DNA of 64,000 nucleotides from Enoplosus armatus. Taxonomy: Eukaryota; Chordata; Actinopteri; Centrarchiformes; Enoplosidae. Position numbers and translations under genes: made by a program. Positions 48,201-59,459 of the stretch are shown here, one piece after another (position 1 is the stretch's first letter; every line of letters starts with the position of its first letter). The stretch is from positions 31,009,445 to 31,073,444 of the forward strand of contig NC_092180.1 of the NCBI RefSeq assembly GCF_043641665.1, in the 5' to 3' direction. The notes under the pieces were generated by a model. That model searched no databases. It saw only the letters and a program-made list of their open reading frames with translations, and was not told the origin of the DNA.

Positions 48201-51200
48201 GCCTAGTTCTCTCAAACCGCTACGCGATTCTGTCTGATGAGCCTCCGGCCCACCCGGCTGATGCCCCCGCGCTCCTGTTACCATCTGACGTGGACTCCTT
48301 TCTAGCTACGGCCGGTGCCGCTGTTTCACCTGACGCTGGCACTGCGGCTTGTCAGTCCATCACGGGACAGCCAATCAATCAACAGGGTAGATTCCCCTCC
48401 TCCCATCGCAGGATGCTGAAGGAGGCTGTGATCAGACAGTCTAGAGATCTCCCTCGCCTGGAGCCAGCTGAGGACCATTCTCCTGAGATGGACCCCTTCT
48501 CCTCACCACAACACTTCCCTATCCAGACCGCCCATCCACAGCTGGTGAGGTCACCCCGTGTGGTCACTGAACATGTGCTGTTTTGTCCTGTCAGCACTTA
48601 GTCTCCTTCCCTTCATCCACTCTTCTCCCCTACTACACTGATAATCGGCGATTCCATAACCAGGAGTGTACTGTTTCTTTAACGCAACCACACACTGTCT
48701 CCCTGGTGCCACGGCTCCTGTCATCCTGGAAAAGCTCCAGGATCTGTTGTCTTCCATCCCAACCTCCATTTAAAGAATTATTCGGAGCTGACCTGGCTTC
48801 AGTCCACTTGTAATGTTCACGGTGTGGGTTTCATTGACAATTTTAAACTGTTTTGGGATCGATTTTCTGTCTTTAAGAGAGACGGAATTCATCCATACAA
48901 TCAAAGCTCACAAATGCCAGCCGCTAACATACAGCTCGCAATACAGTCCTCTCCATGTGACTGACTCACCGGTTTATCTCCATATTCAGAATGTTGTCAC
49001 AGATAGGGCTTCCTGTCCTGAGCGCAATTAGATCTGAAGAATTTGAGTTAAATTGCTCTCGTAACTAAAACCCATCCACATAAGCAGTTCCACTCAGAAA
49101 AATGTCACATTACTGAAGCTGAGAAATCCAACTGTTGTTTCACTGTGACTTTCTTGGCTATTTCAAAATCAATACTTCTATAGAAAACAAAAAATACCTT
49201 TTGTTTTAGAAGAGTCAGGGCATCTCTGTCCTCTGAGAGCAGAATAAAGCTCTTGGACAGAGCGGAACGAGTCTCCCGAGAAAGATGGGCCAGTGGCTGG
49301 AGAACAGCTTCTGTCCTCAGTAACTCTACAGAAGCAGTAACAGTGCTTTTATTAGCAACTGCAACACCGTTAAAATGTCAGTCCCACATGCATTTTATAC
49401 TTTTTTGGTGATCATTGCCACCAAACTGAATTTGCAGGGACCTGTCTGGAGGGGATTAGTAATAATACCTTCTTGCACTTGTTGCAGGGTCTCAAAGGTC
49501 TTCTCAGTACAGTCGTCAGGTTCAAATGTTTCTGGTGCCAGGACTGGTTTGGCTGCTAATATAAACACACACACACAGATTACATATGGTTACATTTTCT
49601 GATGAAAACTTGAAGTTGAAACCTTTGAAATAGTTAAAATTCTGAAAAACTGGAAGTGGCGGTTGAAATACAATTACTGAAAGAACATTAAATGTCAGTA
49701 AAAATGTAATCGCTGAAAGATGTTTATGTTGCAATTTAAGTGTCAGTGGAGGTGAAAGTGCTGGAAGGAGTTGAAGATTCAGTTGAAGTTCAAGCTCTGA
49801 AAAGAGTTGAAAGTGTAAGGAGTTTAAGTGTAAGTGAGAGATTAAGCTGGAAGGGTCTTTTGAAAGGAATTATTGCCAGTTCAAGTGTATAAACTGAAAG
49901 ATTTAAGCACTGAAAGGAGTTTTATTGTTATTTTCAAAGTTAAATATTTCAGCAGTTGAAAGGAGAAGAGAGAGGGATGATAGCAGCTGAAATATCATTT
50001 AAGGAGTAAGAGATGAATGTAGTTGAAATGTCAGTTGACGTGTACTGTGCGCGGTAAATGTTATCAAGTTGAAGTGGAAGCGTTACGTAAACTGTTGAAA
50101 TATCAGTTGGTATTTTAAATTTTAATTGAAGAATAATCAGTTGAAGAATAAAAATCTGTTTTAAATGTCAAAGTGAAAGCAGTTGAGGAGTCAGCAAAGT
50201 GTAGGCAATGAAAGCACTTCAGAGAAACAGTAAGTTATTGAGACATTTGATTGTTAGAACAAAAAAACAGTGAAAAACATTTTACATGTTTCTATTGGAC
50301 GGGGGTCAATGGGTTGCACTTCCTCCCCCTTACCACCAATGTGCTCAATGAGACTCCTTGTCGTTTCTGAAAGAATGAATGAGAGATAAATCAAGGAATT
50401 AAGAAATTGGGATCTGATTGATATCTTAAAATGACAAATGGTGCAGGCGTGTAAACACACAACACTTTGTTTCTTACCGATCTTCTCATCCTTTATTTTG
50501 ATCTCGTTGAGGCTGTAGGCATAAGCCCTTTCTGCTGGGACAATAAAGGAAGTATCCCACATCTTCTTGCCCTGATTAAACAATAAATACCACAGGTAAA
50601 CACACAGATGTACCACGACATTCTGTTGTCAATACGGTCCAACCAATTTAACCTGAAACATTTTGCCAATAAACATGAAGACCAAACCACACACCAAAAC
50701 TCAGAAACACAGAGCAAAAGGCAAGCAACACAAACACCCTGAAACATTCATTTTTAGATGAAACTGTCATTCTTGAATCACACTTTAGCTTTTTACCGTA
50801 TTGATAATCATGTTATTTTGCTGTTTCTTTTTGTACTGATTTGAAATGTGACATTTCTTTGTGTTTTCTCTATAAATGTACAAAAGTAACTGCATACATA
50901 TCTGTCCTACTGCCTTGAGATGCCTGCCTGCCTGGGATTTATGCCGCTGAAGAGGAAGGCTTTTACACTGTCTGAAACAGTGGTTCTCAACTCTCAAGGA
51001 TCCCCCTTCCTGAGGGAGAAGTATGGGGCAAATATTGTAGCAATACTATTCAATAACTGCCTAACCATTCAAAGGGACTTTAGACACACAGGACAGATCC
51101 AATTGGATCTTGTTGTGTTTCAAGGCTGGCTGTCACTGTCACACTGCTTTATGCAATTTATTATGATTAGTTCGGCTGTATGCAAAAAAGGTTTGAATAT

Positions 51201-52795
51201 GAGGGTGTAGTTACCCTTTAATGCAGAGATGACAGACAGAGGAAAATACATTGGCAGACGTGTGTGAATGTTTAAAACTGTCTATCACCATCATACTCAC
51301 CGCCAGCAAGACATTCATGAATACATTCCAACGTGCTTCACAGGAGCCGTCCACTCCAGTTTTTCCACTCAAGGTGACATCAGCTGCGTTGAAGATGATC
51401 TTATCAACAAAAGCCATTTCCATTCCCTTCTTCAGTTTGGGCATGAAGCCAGTTTTTATCTCCCTACAGGTGAGACAGGAAGCAGATGAAGGGAAAGAGA
51501 TGGTTGGGCTTCCATGTCATTTGTTTTTTGAGAAAAAAAGACAAAAGCATATTTCGACATTGACATTGATATTTCCACCAGCACTTCTTGAATAAAATGT
51601 CTTGGACTTTGACTTCATCTTTAGTATAACTTATCAAGAGGGTTAACAAAGACGTCATCATCAGGTCAACATTTGAATTGGTCAATACTTTGGTTTATAT
51701 ACTATGGTTTTATGACAAAATACCTGCAGAACTCACATTCTCGCCAGCCGCTGTACTATATGTTTAGTGCCAATTATCCAATTTTATCATGCAACATGCT
51801 AACATGCTAAATCAAGATGGTGAACATGGTCAACTTTATAGCTGCTAAACATTAACATGATTACATTGTGACTATCAGCATGTTCGCATGCTAACAGAGA
51901 CACAGGGCTCTATTTTCATGTCAGCACAGGACGCAGTATCACATCACTGAGGGATGCACTGAGGTTACTTTCCAGTTTGGCATCTTGGTGACTCGCTGTG
52001 CACCACAGTGCGAGGAGTGGTGCTGTAGAGGGTGTGCCGTTGCCAATCCAGTGGCGCGCTGCAGTCTTGGTGCCAAGCATGAGTGCGTGTCACGTGGAAG
52101 TAGTGAATGTGATTTGCCATGATTAGCACAGCCTCTAACACACCCACCTATAATATATCCAATTGCACCACAAGTCCACCAGGCAATCATGTCTACGAAA
52201 TATCAAAAGTGTATTTCATACCCACGATGCACTAAGCAGGATGCACTGGAATAGGGTGTGCCTGGTTCATGAAAACAGAGCCCAGAGAGAGAGAGAGAGA
52301 GGCATACTGGCTGAAATATTTCTCCTTCAGCTTGCGCAAGTCTACTGTCTTTGCTTTAATGGTGACAGATGATGCTTCTTGGTGACTGCATGCTCCTCCC
52401 TTGACTCCAGCTGAAGCCTGGTCAACACCTCCTTGTATTTCAGCCCTCACAAGGCTCTGCCCACTGTGCTGGTAATCCTTGACGATGGTTGTTTCTGGGA
52501 AGCGTGGTAGATACTGTAAGTCCAGCACTGTGATTGACAGGTGTAGATTTTTCTTATACATGTTTTGTGTGCATCTGTTGTACATACCTGTGAACTCAGA
52601 GAACGAAGAAAATGCTGGGAAAAAATCCCCAAGTGTGAAAGGCAAAACCTCATATTCAGTGGACAGTAGAAATGTGCTCTTCCTCTTCATGACCAGTGTC
52701 AGGAGATCCACATTCGTCTGTAAATCGTCATGGCAGACGAGACTTTTTTTGGGGTCCACTTGACAGAGAACCTTCTGAATATATTGCTGAAACAT
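45201..52795 (-). CDS. gsdme: Gasdermin-E-like protein, complete gene (right copy)
   Basis: Gasdermins are held inactive by a C-terminal domain; cleavage in the linker frees an N-terminal domain that forms plasma-membrane pores and pyroptotic death. Exons (minus): 52795-52588, 52494-52308, 51463-51301, 50571-50478, optional 33-nt exon 5 near 50360, 49555-49469, 49325-49198, 46338-46191, 45899-45829, 45413-45201. All phases agree, giving about 443 residues with exon 5 or 432 without. The start MFQQYIQKVL follows an acceptor by three bases and aligns with the family's MFAKA start. FTLGDF and VDLRKL match N-domain positions. RAYAYSLNEIKIK matches the TTIAYGVIEL strand of GSDME. LSRETRSALSKSFILLSEDR and the ending LLLALCVTVQGLSVMQE match the C-domain. 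Transposons in intron 7-8 leave the splice sites intact. Gene versus paralog naming (gsdmea/gsdmeb) is undecided. Confidence 0.85.
46480..46556. repeat. Common fish interspersed repeat, cut by Tc1
   Basis: Same repeat as 35660-35970 ('gagctacatgctaac', 'cagcatgctaac'), but its continuation is replaced by the Tc1 remnant, which inserted into or next to it. Confidence 0.5.
46549..47650 (+). mobile_element. Tc1-like remnant in gasdermin intron 7-8
   Basis: Plus-strand copy of the same Tc1 family as 62540-63533 (matching from 'attgaccaactt' through 'ccatgccagctcaag'). Its transposase is broken but recognisable: QVLFTDESKFEIYG with the first Asp, KPTVKHGGGNIQV, and PPQSPDLNPIERLWG with the Glu. 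The second catalytic Asp region (GGRIQTTAG-like, stops) is destroyed. The outer inverted repeats are missing on both sides. Confidence 0.85.
47655..49028 (+). pseudogene. L2-type LINE ORF1 fragment in gasdermin intron 7-8
   Basis: The open frame 47930-48601 includes SWTEVVCGGK and LSNRYAILSDEPP, typical of fish L2 ORF1 mid-regions. After a frame break, VHGVGFIDNFKLFWDRFSVF and KRDGIHPYNQ (about 48815-48900) mark the SGNH/esterase-like domain of ORF1. No endonuclease or RT follows; gasdermin intron sequence resumes near 49029. It is a different L2 lineage from the element in the left copy. Confidence 0.75.
49469..49555 (-). CDS. Gasdermin linker exon 6 with FEPD-D caspase-like site
   Basis: An 87-base exon (acceptor TTTATATTAG, donor GGTATTAT) encoding the inter-domain linker. 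It reads APETFEPDDCTEKTFETLQQ. FEPD spans 49526-49515, residues 239-242 if the 33-nt exon is included. The tetrapeptide fits an inflammatory-caspase preference (aromatic, Glu, x, Asp). From memory, a flatfish GSDME is cut at an FEVD site at a similar position. The left copy keeps the same tetrapeptide. Cleavage itself is inference. Confidence 0.7.
49600..50230. repeat. Degenerate intronic minisatellite, right copy
   Basis: Same motif family as 38180-38700 ('cagttgaagtg', 'gctgaaag', 'gttgaaatgtcag'), longer and with different arrangement, showing copy-specific turnover since the duplication. Confidence 0.7.
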
Positions 52796-53083
52796 CTCCT
52801 GTGTACACATGAATACACAGTCCTCAGTAAGTCAGGACCAGCCGAGAAGCTTCTTAAGCAAAAACATCCTGAAAACCTTGAATTTTAAAAAAGATGATAG
52901 TAAAACGTACGTACAATAGAAAAACATTACTGCAGATTTAACTACCAACCACATGGCCAATAAAAAAGGTACTTGTGATTTTAATTTAAATTACTTTAAT
53001 CTTTCTCTTAAGAATGTTCATAGTCAAGGGTATTCCTGACGTGACATGACAAACATGGACGTAAAGTGCATTTCATGCCTTAC

Positions 53084-53207
53084 CGTGCCGAATTCTGCAC
53101 AATACAGCAAAGCAGGTTCTTCAGTGCTGGAATGGAAGCTGTTGACTGCAACACATCTGCAGCACTGTGTGCTGAATGCCCGACTGCTCCTTCCAGAAAC
53201 CTTTATA
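53084..53207 (-). promoter_or_regulatory. TATA box and 5' UTR exon of right gasdermin gene
   Basis: On the minus strand TATAAAG lies at 53207-53201, so transcription is expected to start near 53175. A non-coding exon of about 90 bases would end at the donor CACG|GTAAGG (exon end 53084). The next acceptor, TGTGTACACAG at 52799, sits three bases before the ATG, as expected for a leader exon spliced to the first coding exon. Confidence 0.55.
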
Positions 53208-54069
53208 CAAAGCACAGTTCAAACTGATTAGCCCATTTTTGCCGGGAATACAATGGAGATGATTACACACACACACACACGCACACACACATGCACACAC
53301 ACACCCAGATTCCTGCTAAATCAAAGTAATAACAACATGCTCCCCTCAGCACTTCATAATATCACAGCTATCTTCCTGAGTTGATTCTGTGGTTTTAATA
53401 AACTAATAAACGGGATCAACACTTAATGGTGCTCCGTAGGAGAGCAAGAGACGCATCTGCATGGAAATAATGTAGAAAATAAAGAGCCGTCAGGTGGAAG
53501 CAACTCCAGTTACTCAGAGCTACCAGAACTTCATGTTGATCAACACATACAGTAGCTTTAATTATGGAAGTGACACTGACTAACTCCTGAAACTGAAGAC
53601 ACTTGGCTGTTTTGAACTATTTTGGATGTTTGTCGAAGAAGTTGTTGTGTAAAGTAGATTTTTATCATAGATCCACTCTGGGTTGCACACATATCCAGTT
53701 CCCCCGCCTCCACTCAAAGTTACCTTTGCCCAATTTCTTTGGTCCCTGTGTCACCAGACTAAGAGCTGTGTTTGTGTTCTTGGCAGGAAGTCAAAAGGGC
53801 ATTGTTCGTATCACCAATTCAGTTGGTGACTGCCACGCCATGACACAGCCGAGGTGCAGAGAGTGTCGGGTTTCACTAGGGTGGTTTGTAGCAGAGTGTA
53901 TGATAGGAAAATTCTCAAGAGGTGAGATTTTGGGGTGGGGAAAGGGATGTTCACTCACCTGTTTGTCCTCTGTCCAAGGCGGTTCTTCAGTGTCCCTCTA
54001 CTCCGTTGAATCCATCTGGTGCTGGGTCGGTTCAGGCCTCTCAGGAGGGGGGAAGCGGCTCTCCAGACT
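53208..54069. other. No gene recognised upstream of gasdermin
   Basis: It contains a (CA)n microsatellite (53264-53304). The open frame from 53603 has no recognisable domain apart from its end, which runs into the gypsy-like fragment. Confidence 0.5.
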
Positions 54070-54215
54070 CTGACTTTCCTGACCTCTCTGGTGTTCCCTC
54101 CTGTTACCTGGACCTTAAAGAGGTTTTCAACAAAGCCGGGCTACTTCCCTGCCTCCACATCGCCCCTACGACTGTGCCATCGAGCTGCTTCCCAGTACCA
54201 AAACTCTTCTTAATG
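54070..54215 (+). pseudogene. Ty3/gypsy polyprotein fragment (protease-RT junction)
   Basis: The reading VPPCYLDLKEVFNKAG followed in the next frame by PPHRPYDCAIELLP resembles the sequence just before the reverse transcriptase of fish sushi-type Ty3/gypsy elements (LPPHRPYDCAIDLLPG). There is a frameshift between the two parts. No LTRs are visible, and the fragment is about 145 bases. Confidence 0.6.
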
Positions 54216-54640
54216 CTGCCTCCCCACACCACAGCATAGAAGAGAATGCTGGTGACAAGCAGCTGGTAAAAAAATCAGCAGTAGTTTCCTCCGGATGTTG
54301 AAGAACCCAAGCCTCCTCAGGAAATTAAGCAGGCTCTGCCCCTTCCTGTTAAGAATGTCGGTATTTGCTGATCGGTCCAGTATAGCTGCAGCCCTGTCCA
54401 GCAGCAGCCCCAGGTACTTGTAGGTCCACATCAACCCCCAAAAGGGAGACCGGTTGCAGATGGGGCCTGGTCCTCTGGAAATCCATAACCATTTCTTTGG
54501 TCTGGGAAGTGTTCAGCTGAAGATGGTTTGACCTGCACCATGTCACAAAGTCCTCCACCAGGCTCCTGTACTCATCCTCCGGGCCACCCCTAATACACCC
54601 TATAATCCCCCCAATATTTTTTGGTCCATATGTCACTGGC
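54205..54640 (-). pseudogene. LINE reverse transcriptase C-terminal fragment (CR1-like)
   Basis: Minus-strand pieces in two frames: DFVTWCRSNHLQLNTSQTKE and MVMDFQRTRP (54636-54349), then TYKYLGLLLD, SLLNFLRRLGFFNIRRKLL (54434-54210). They correspond to the part after the FADD motif in a fish CR1-like RT. They probably belong to the same family as the fragment at 59850-60440. Confidence 0.8.
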
Positions 54641-55790
54641 CCTTAATGTCATCTTCCAACCATCAGCTTGGTTGCCCCTGGGCATTTTCTCTCTGTATTA
54701 AACAGCAAGTGCCTTTCACCATGACTTCTGATGCCTGGAACCGCCTGAAATGCCACAAAATCTAAACTCATGGCAAACCGAGCTGAGACCTTGACACCTC
54801 ACAATTTATTCATGAGCTGTGCTTTATAGAGATGTGTGGAGTGGAAACAGCAAGAGAAGAAAAACACATTAAATAGAAATGTGGCAGAAAGCAGAGATGG
54901 TGAGAGCTGGCAGAATCACGTTAAGGGGAGAGAATCTCTGCTGAGCAGTGCGCTGCGAGGATTTAGGATCTGAGTCTTGCATATCATTGAGGAGGATGCT
55001 GTGTTTGTGAGTGGGCAGGCCACATCCCATGACACATATTGTTGCACAGGAAATCGAGGGCGAGAGATATGGGGGAGGGAGGGGGGAGGAAAGGTGGATG
55101 TGATGGGAGTGGAGGCGATGAAAGTGAAAGAAAAAGCAAACATGAGAAGACGAAATTGATGACAAAGAGAAGAAGACCTCCAAATACAGCAAACCAAATA
55201 CCATTGCTGCTGAATAAACTGGGATTAATCAAACACTCAACCCCAACCCTAACCAGTACACGTCTCATTGGAAACCTTGTGATAACATGAACCTTCCTAA
55301 TTATACTTTAAATCCTTCATCAAAATCCTCATCCTAAATTAACCTTCATCATTAAACCTTAACCATTAAGCCCCATCAATTTTCATTGTTAAACTTTCTT
55401 TATGCTAAAACCTAAAGCAACACAGATACCAAAATTATGCATGTTCCCTACTAACATATTGGCTCCAGTGCTTCATGCAAATACTGAAGCTTTCAAAGCT
55501 GTAGAGGACAACCTTTAATCGCCTGAAACATTATCTGTGATCAAGCAGTTTAAATGTCAGTATATTTGAATACATAGCAGAGCTGCTGACATGAACGAAT
55601 GAATGTTGATTTTGTCGGACAACATAATGACTATAAAATGAGAATTTTATCATCATGTCATTGTTAATGACTGCTGGATCACATATTTATTAAATGACTT
55701 TTTCATCCTTGTTCAGTTGCCTGACAACAGAAACAGAAAAATATTATGTTAATGTGAAGAGCTATATGATGAATTCAGCTGCATTAATTT
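54641..55790. other. Intergenic, no gene recognised
   Basis: About 1.1 kb with no supported gene. Purine-rich in 55040-55160 (GGGAGG-type); open frames on both strands follow that bias. Confidence 0.55.
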
Positions 55791-55794
55791 TTAT

Positions 55795-56840
55795 CTTGGC
55801 AATGGGACCATTTGCAGAGAAAATAAGACACAAATCTAAAATATAGGGATTGGTATTAGGATCAGAGGAGCACAAATTAGCAATGTCTGCGGATGACTTG
55901 ATTCTCTACCCAGCTAACATATCATAATTGCCAGAGGCAGTTATGGACGAAATAAAACAATATAGCAGAGTCTCTAGACTACAAACTAAACATGGGTAAA
56001 TCAGAAGAGGTGGTAGTTGGTCAGCCAATATCATTAACTATCAAATGTAAATATAACCTGTGGGTTCAAAATAAATATTTAATGGTGACTATCTGTCAAG
56101 ACTTTAAAAACACATATTATTCAATATAGTATAAATATATATATATATATATATGTATTGTGATGACCCCTGAGGTCATCTTGAAGGCGGCTCTAAGTGG
56201 TCTATTTCTATTGGTTGTGTGAGTGGCTGCTTGGTGTGATCAGGAGCGCCCGTGGGCCCCAGTGTTCCCAGGTTACTAAAGAGCTGGCTGATTTGTAATC
56301 ACTCTCTCTGCTTCCCCTCCGCAGGGAACACACGTCCTGGTTTTGGTTATGGTGTTTTTTTAGTTTTCCCCTTCAGGATTTGGTTTGCATTCGCAACACT
56401 TGCACAGACATGATTCACGCATGCATCACGCACACACCATACATTTATTTGGGGAGAAAGAAAACCTTAAGAAGAAAAAAAAACTTAAGACGATCAAATC
56501 ATCTACGTGGGGGACTGGCTCGTCCAAGTTTAATTAATTATTACTATGCTGCTATAATTAAACCAATCACCGTTTGGTTATGCAACTGTTCAGTAGCAAA
56601 GTGGAAAGAAATTTAACAAATCTGCTAAAATGACTAATAATGACATCAGAAAATTTGGAAACATATATATTAAAAGTCACAAAACCAAAGGGTATTTATA
56701 GGGATCTAATATTCCCGTTTGAGAGATTGCAATAGCTAGGGAATTTAAACCAACTTTAAAAAAACTGGGCAAGGAAAGGCTTGACTCGATATAATCAGAT
56801 AGTCACAGATAAAGAAATAGATCAAACCTTTTGTATTTTC
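55795..56840 (+). pseudogene. L1-like LINE RT remnant, interrupted
   Basis: 55795-56100 reads, in shifting frames, EEHKLAMSADDLILYPANIS (ADD catalytic motif of L1-type RT) and LDYKLNMGKSEEVVVG. After a gap, 56690-56840 reads NWARKGLTRYNQIVTDKEID, which fits the L1 region after the thumb. The intervening 56150-56630 is unrelated (starts near TGTGATGACCCC) and may be another insertion whose ends I could not define. Confidence 0.6.
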
Positions 56841-57020
56841 TATTGATAATTACATTCAATTATATGATATGAATTGTTATCGTCAATGCCAAATATTCCA
56901 GTAAATACATGAAAATGACAATCAGATACGACAGGCAGAGACTATAGCTGTGTCTGTATCTGCACAGAGAGATCCTCTGTTTGTCCAGTCAAGCAGCAAC
57001 CTGAAGTGAGTGGAGTGACA

Positions 57021-57347
57021 TTAAATAAAAACATTGCATAAATTCACGTTAGATTGTAATGTAAGTACACGGTGGATAATGAGTGCTGAAATGTGTAAGC
57101 ACGGTATGTGTTTAATGTTTCTTTCTAAACCCATATTCATGTGCATATATAATGTTGTATGTTCGATTGGTCTTTGATAGACGAGCTTTCCAAGTCCTTT
57201 TGATATGGCAGGTAAAATGGAGATGGGTCTAACATAGTTGAAAACAGCTGGGTCATTCTCTTTATACATAGGAATAGTCTTGGCTATTTCAAGTTCAAGA
57301 GGAACAACTCCCTTTTCCAATGAGAGATTGAAAATGTACGATTTCAC
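57021..57347 (-). pseudogene. LINE-type reverse transcriptase fragment (fingers region)
   Basis: SYIFNLSLEKGVVPLELEIA, KTIPMYKENDPAVFNYVRPI and SILPAISKGLGKLVYQR match the N-terminal RT pattern 'K..P.FK..D...F.NYRPIS.LP..SK..EK'. The similarity covers about the first 60 residues, then fades. The family is uncertain; the pattern fits several non-LTR clades. Confidence 0.65.
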
Positions 57348-58352
57348 AATGTACTCATGAATAGATTGATGAATAGATAGTAGTTTTATAACTCATCTTC
57401 TCTAACTGGTAAGAGATTAAAATGATCATTTATTGGAGAGTTCATGAAGGTTGTGAACATATATATATATAAGGGAAGAGTCACTCGTCATACTTTTGGA
57501 GGTCAACAAAGGATTTAAATTCATTCTCATGGTATGAAGATAAAAAATATGAATAAGCAAAGCTTTAAAGTCAGACAGCATTGTTTTCGTGTGCTTTTAT
57601 TACTGCAGCTTCCCATGAGACATAGCCCTAATCCACTTTATAACCTGCACTTCAAGAAATGACGTATTTGAACGCCATTCGTCAGAAATACTGCATAAAA
57701 CGTTTGCGCAGCACATTCGTAACCCAGAAAGGTGATTCTTTGTTAGTGAGACCAGTTCAAGCCCAGGCAGCGCACTGGCTATGCCACATTGTTAATGGTG
57801 CTTTATGAGTACATGAAATAGAAAACGTGTCAGAGAATTATCATCGCACGCTGCATTTGAATGCATCCCCCGCCCAGGGACAGAGACAATAGTGTGTTGT
57901 GAGTTTTCCATCCGACTCCCTCTGCAGCTCTGTTACACCGAAACAGACTTCTTCCAGTGGGACTTGATTCTCTGCCTGGGCATTGTAAATAATTAATTTC
58001 TCCAATAAGAGAGAGAGCCATTAATATATGTGACGCACAGAGCAGCTGTGATTTATTATAGCTGCTTGTTAATTGCACATGATAAAAGGTTGTTTACACC
58101 TTTAGCCCATTTCCTTTTGGCCCCATAGCCATATTTTCGGGGATGATATTTTTCATCTGCCACCGGAGGCTCCTACATTCAAATTACGCGGTGAGCTCAT
58201 TGTGCTCAGAAACGATACCAGATTCTTGTCTTTGACCTTGGAGCGAGAGACCAAACCTCAGGTATGTTTCAGACAATTGTTCACAGCAGTGTTTACTGCC
58301 AGAGTCAGCCGAGGACACCAACAGAAAGATCTGACAGTCGTGCTTCAGTTAA

Positions 58353-58391
<39 letters not shown>

Positions 58392-59459
58392 CATGTTCAA
58401 AATCAGCACAACAGCCCAATTTGCTGCTTTAGGAATAACACTTGGATCCCAGGAGAGGCTCAGAGACAGCTGGAGAGCAGAGAAAAGTTCTGCCCGAAAG
58501 GCCTCCATGCACCCAATCAATTAATTGCTTCCACTTGTTTGAAATTAGCATAACAAATATAGCTCGTGGTTGGCTCTGAGAAACCGACTCATGCATTCTG
58601 GCGGAGCGAGAGACTCAAAGCGCGTGTGCAGAATATATATATGTGGAATAAATGCGCTGAAAAGGAAAATTAATGACACAGGCCTCCAGTTCCCCTGATG
58701 TCTTTTGATTACATAAAGGAGATGAACATGCCGCATCCAGTCCATTCAGGGCAAATATTTACAATACAATCAAATGCATATAAATGGATATGAATCCATA
58801 TGGTAATGTTATATGGCACCTCATCTAAAAACCACATCTGTGCCTGAACTGTGTCTGAGCCAATTTCAACATGCAAACAACAATGAGGAAAATGAAAATG
58901 CTGTATGTGCATACAAACACGCAAAGTGGCTACAGTTGTCTCCTTGTTTACCAGCTCCACCAAACACTGAATCACGCAGCCGCAGCACAGTATGTTAGGG
59001 CTGTAAAAGGGACATTTCAAGAGTCAAGACTCCGGCCCGTGATCGAAGTCCGCCATCGTCAAGGATGTTCCGATCGCTTAAATGACTTTCAACCTTCAAT
59101 CAAAGTTAAACTAACATTTAGAACGCTAATTTGTTCCAATCCATACACGAGTTAGAGCTGGTTATGCGTGGGACTTTTACTTGCGTAGCCTTGCCCTGTG
59201 TGCGTGCAATCTGAGACATCAGAGTTCATAGTTGTTGTAGCACCCTCAGCATGCTCTGAGCGACACTCATGTGCATGTGGACAGGTCTGCTTCAGAGCCG
59301 TGTGGGTGCCTGAACATGACGAGAAGAGTGGGCGGGCAGTGGGCGACTTTGGAGGCGGGCTGTAGACTGCCCACAAAATCAGAAATGGTACTGGTAATTG
59401 TTTTACCTTAACTTTTGGGCAGGACGCAGTTTTAGGTGGGCTGAGCACACCTCTGCCCA
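57348..59459. other. Non-coding interval with possible conserved elements
   Basis: No gene supported. It contains a (TG)n microsatellite (58355-58390). Blocks at about 57840-58090 and 58470-58800 are non-repetitive and dense in TAATTAAT, CAATTAATTG, ATGCATATAAAT and GATTACATAA homeodomain/POU-like sites, the look of vertebrate conserved enhancers. This is inference from composition only. Confidence 0.4.

Larger units (their letters stand above)
44288..52880 (-). repeat. Right copy of tandem segmental duplication
   Basis: The partner of 33067-43075, in the same orientation. It includes the full set of gasdermin coding exons but not the promoter and 5' UTR exon at 53.1-53.2 kb, which lie just outside the duplicated unit. 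Copy-specific insertions are a Tc1 remnant (about 46549-47650) and an L2 ORF1 piece (about 47655-49028). Confidence 0.9.

Noticed and set aside
52796..52810. Upstream Met (MCTQE) as the gasdermin start
   Set aside because: It lies inside or across the splice acceptor CACAG. The next Met three bases after the acceptor aligns with the family start MFxxxxxxxL.
33067..52880. Tandem stonustoxin/verrucotoxin-like fish toxin genes
   Set aside because: Considered because of the duplicated fish-specific exons. However, the exon readings match gasdermin N- and C-terminal landmarks (MF start, AYAYSL strand, LLLALCVTVQG end) and no MACPF/SNTX or PRY-SPRY motif was found.
56150..56630. LTR beginning TGTGATGACCCC
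   Set aside because: A matching CA-type end, inverted terminus or target duplication could not be found, so it was left as an undefined insert.
57830..58078. 82-codon minus-strand open frame
   Set aside because: No protein similarity. The block looks more like regulatory non-coding DNA.
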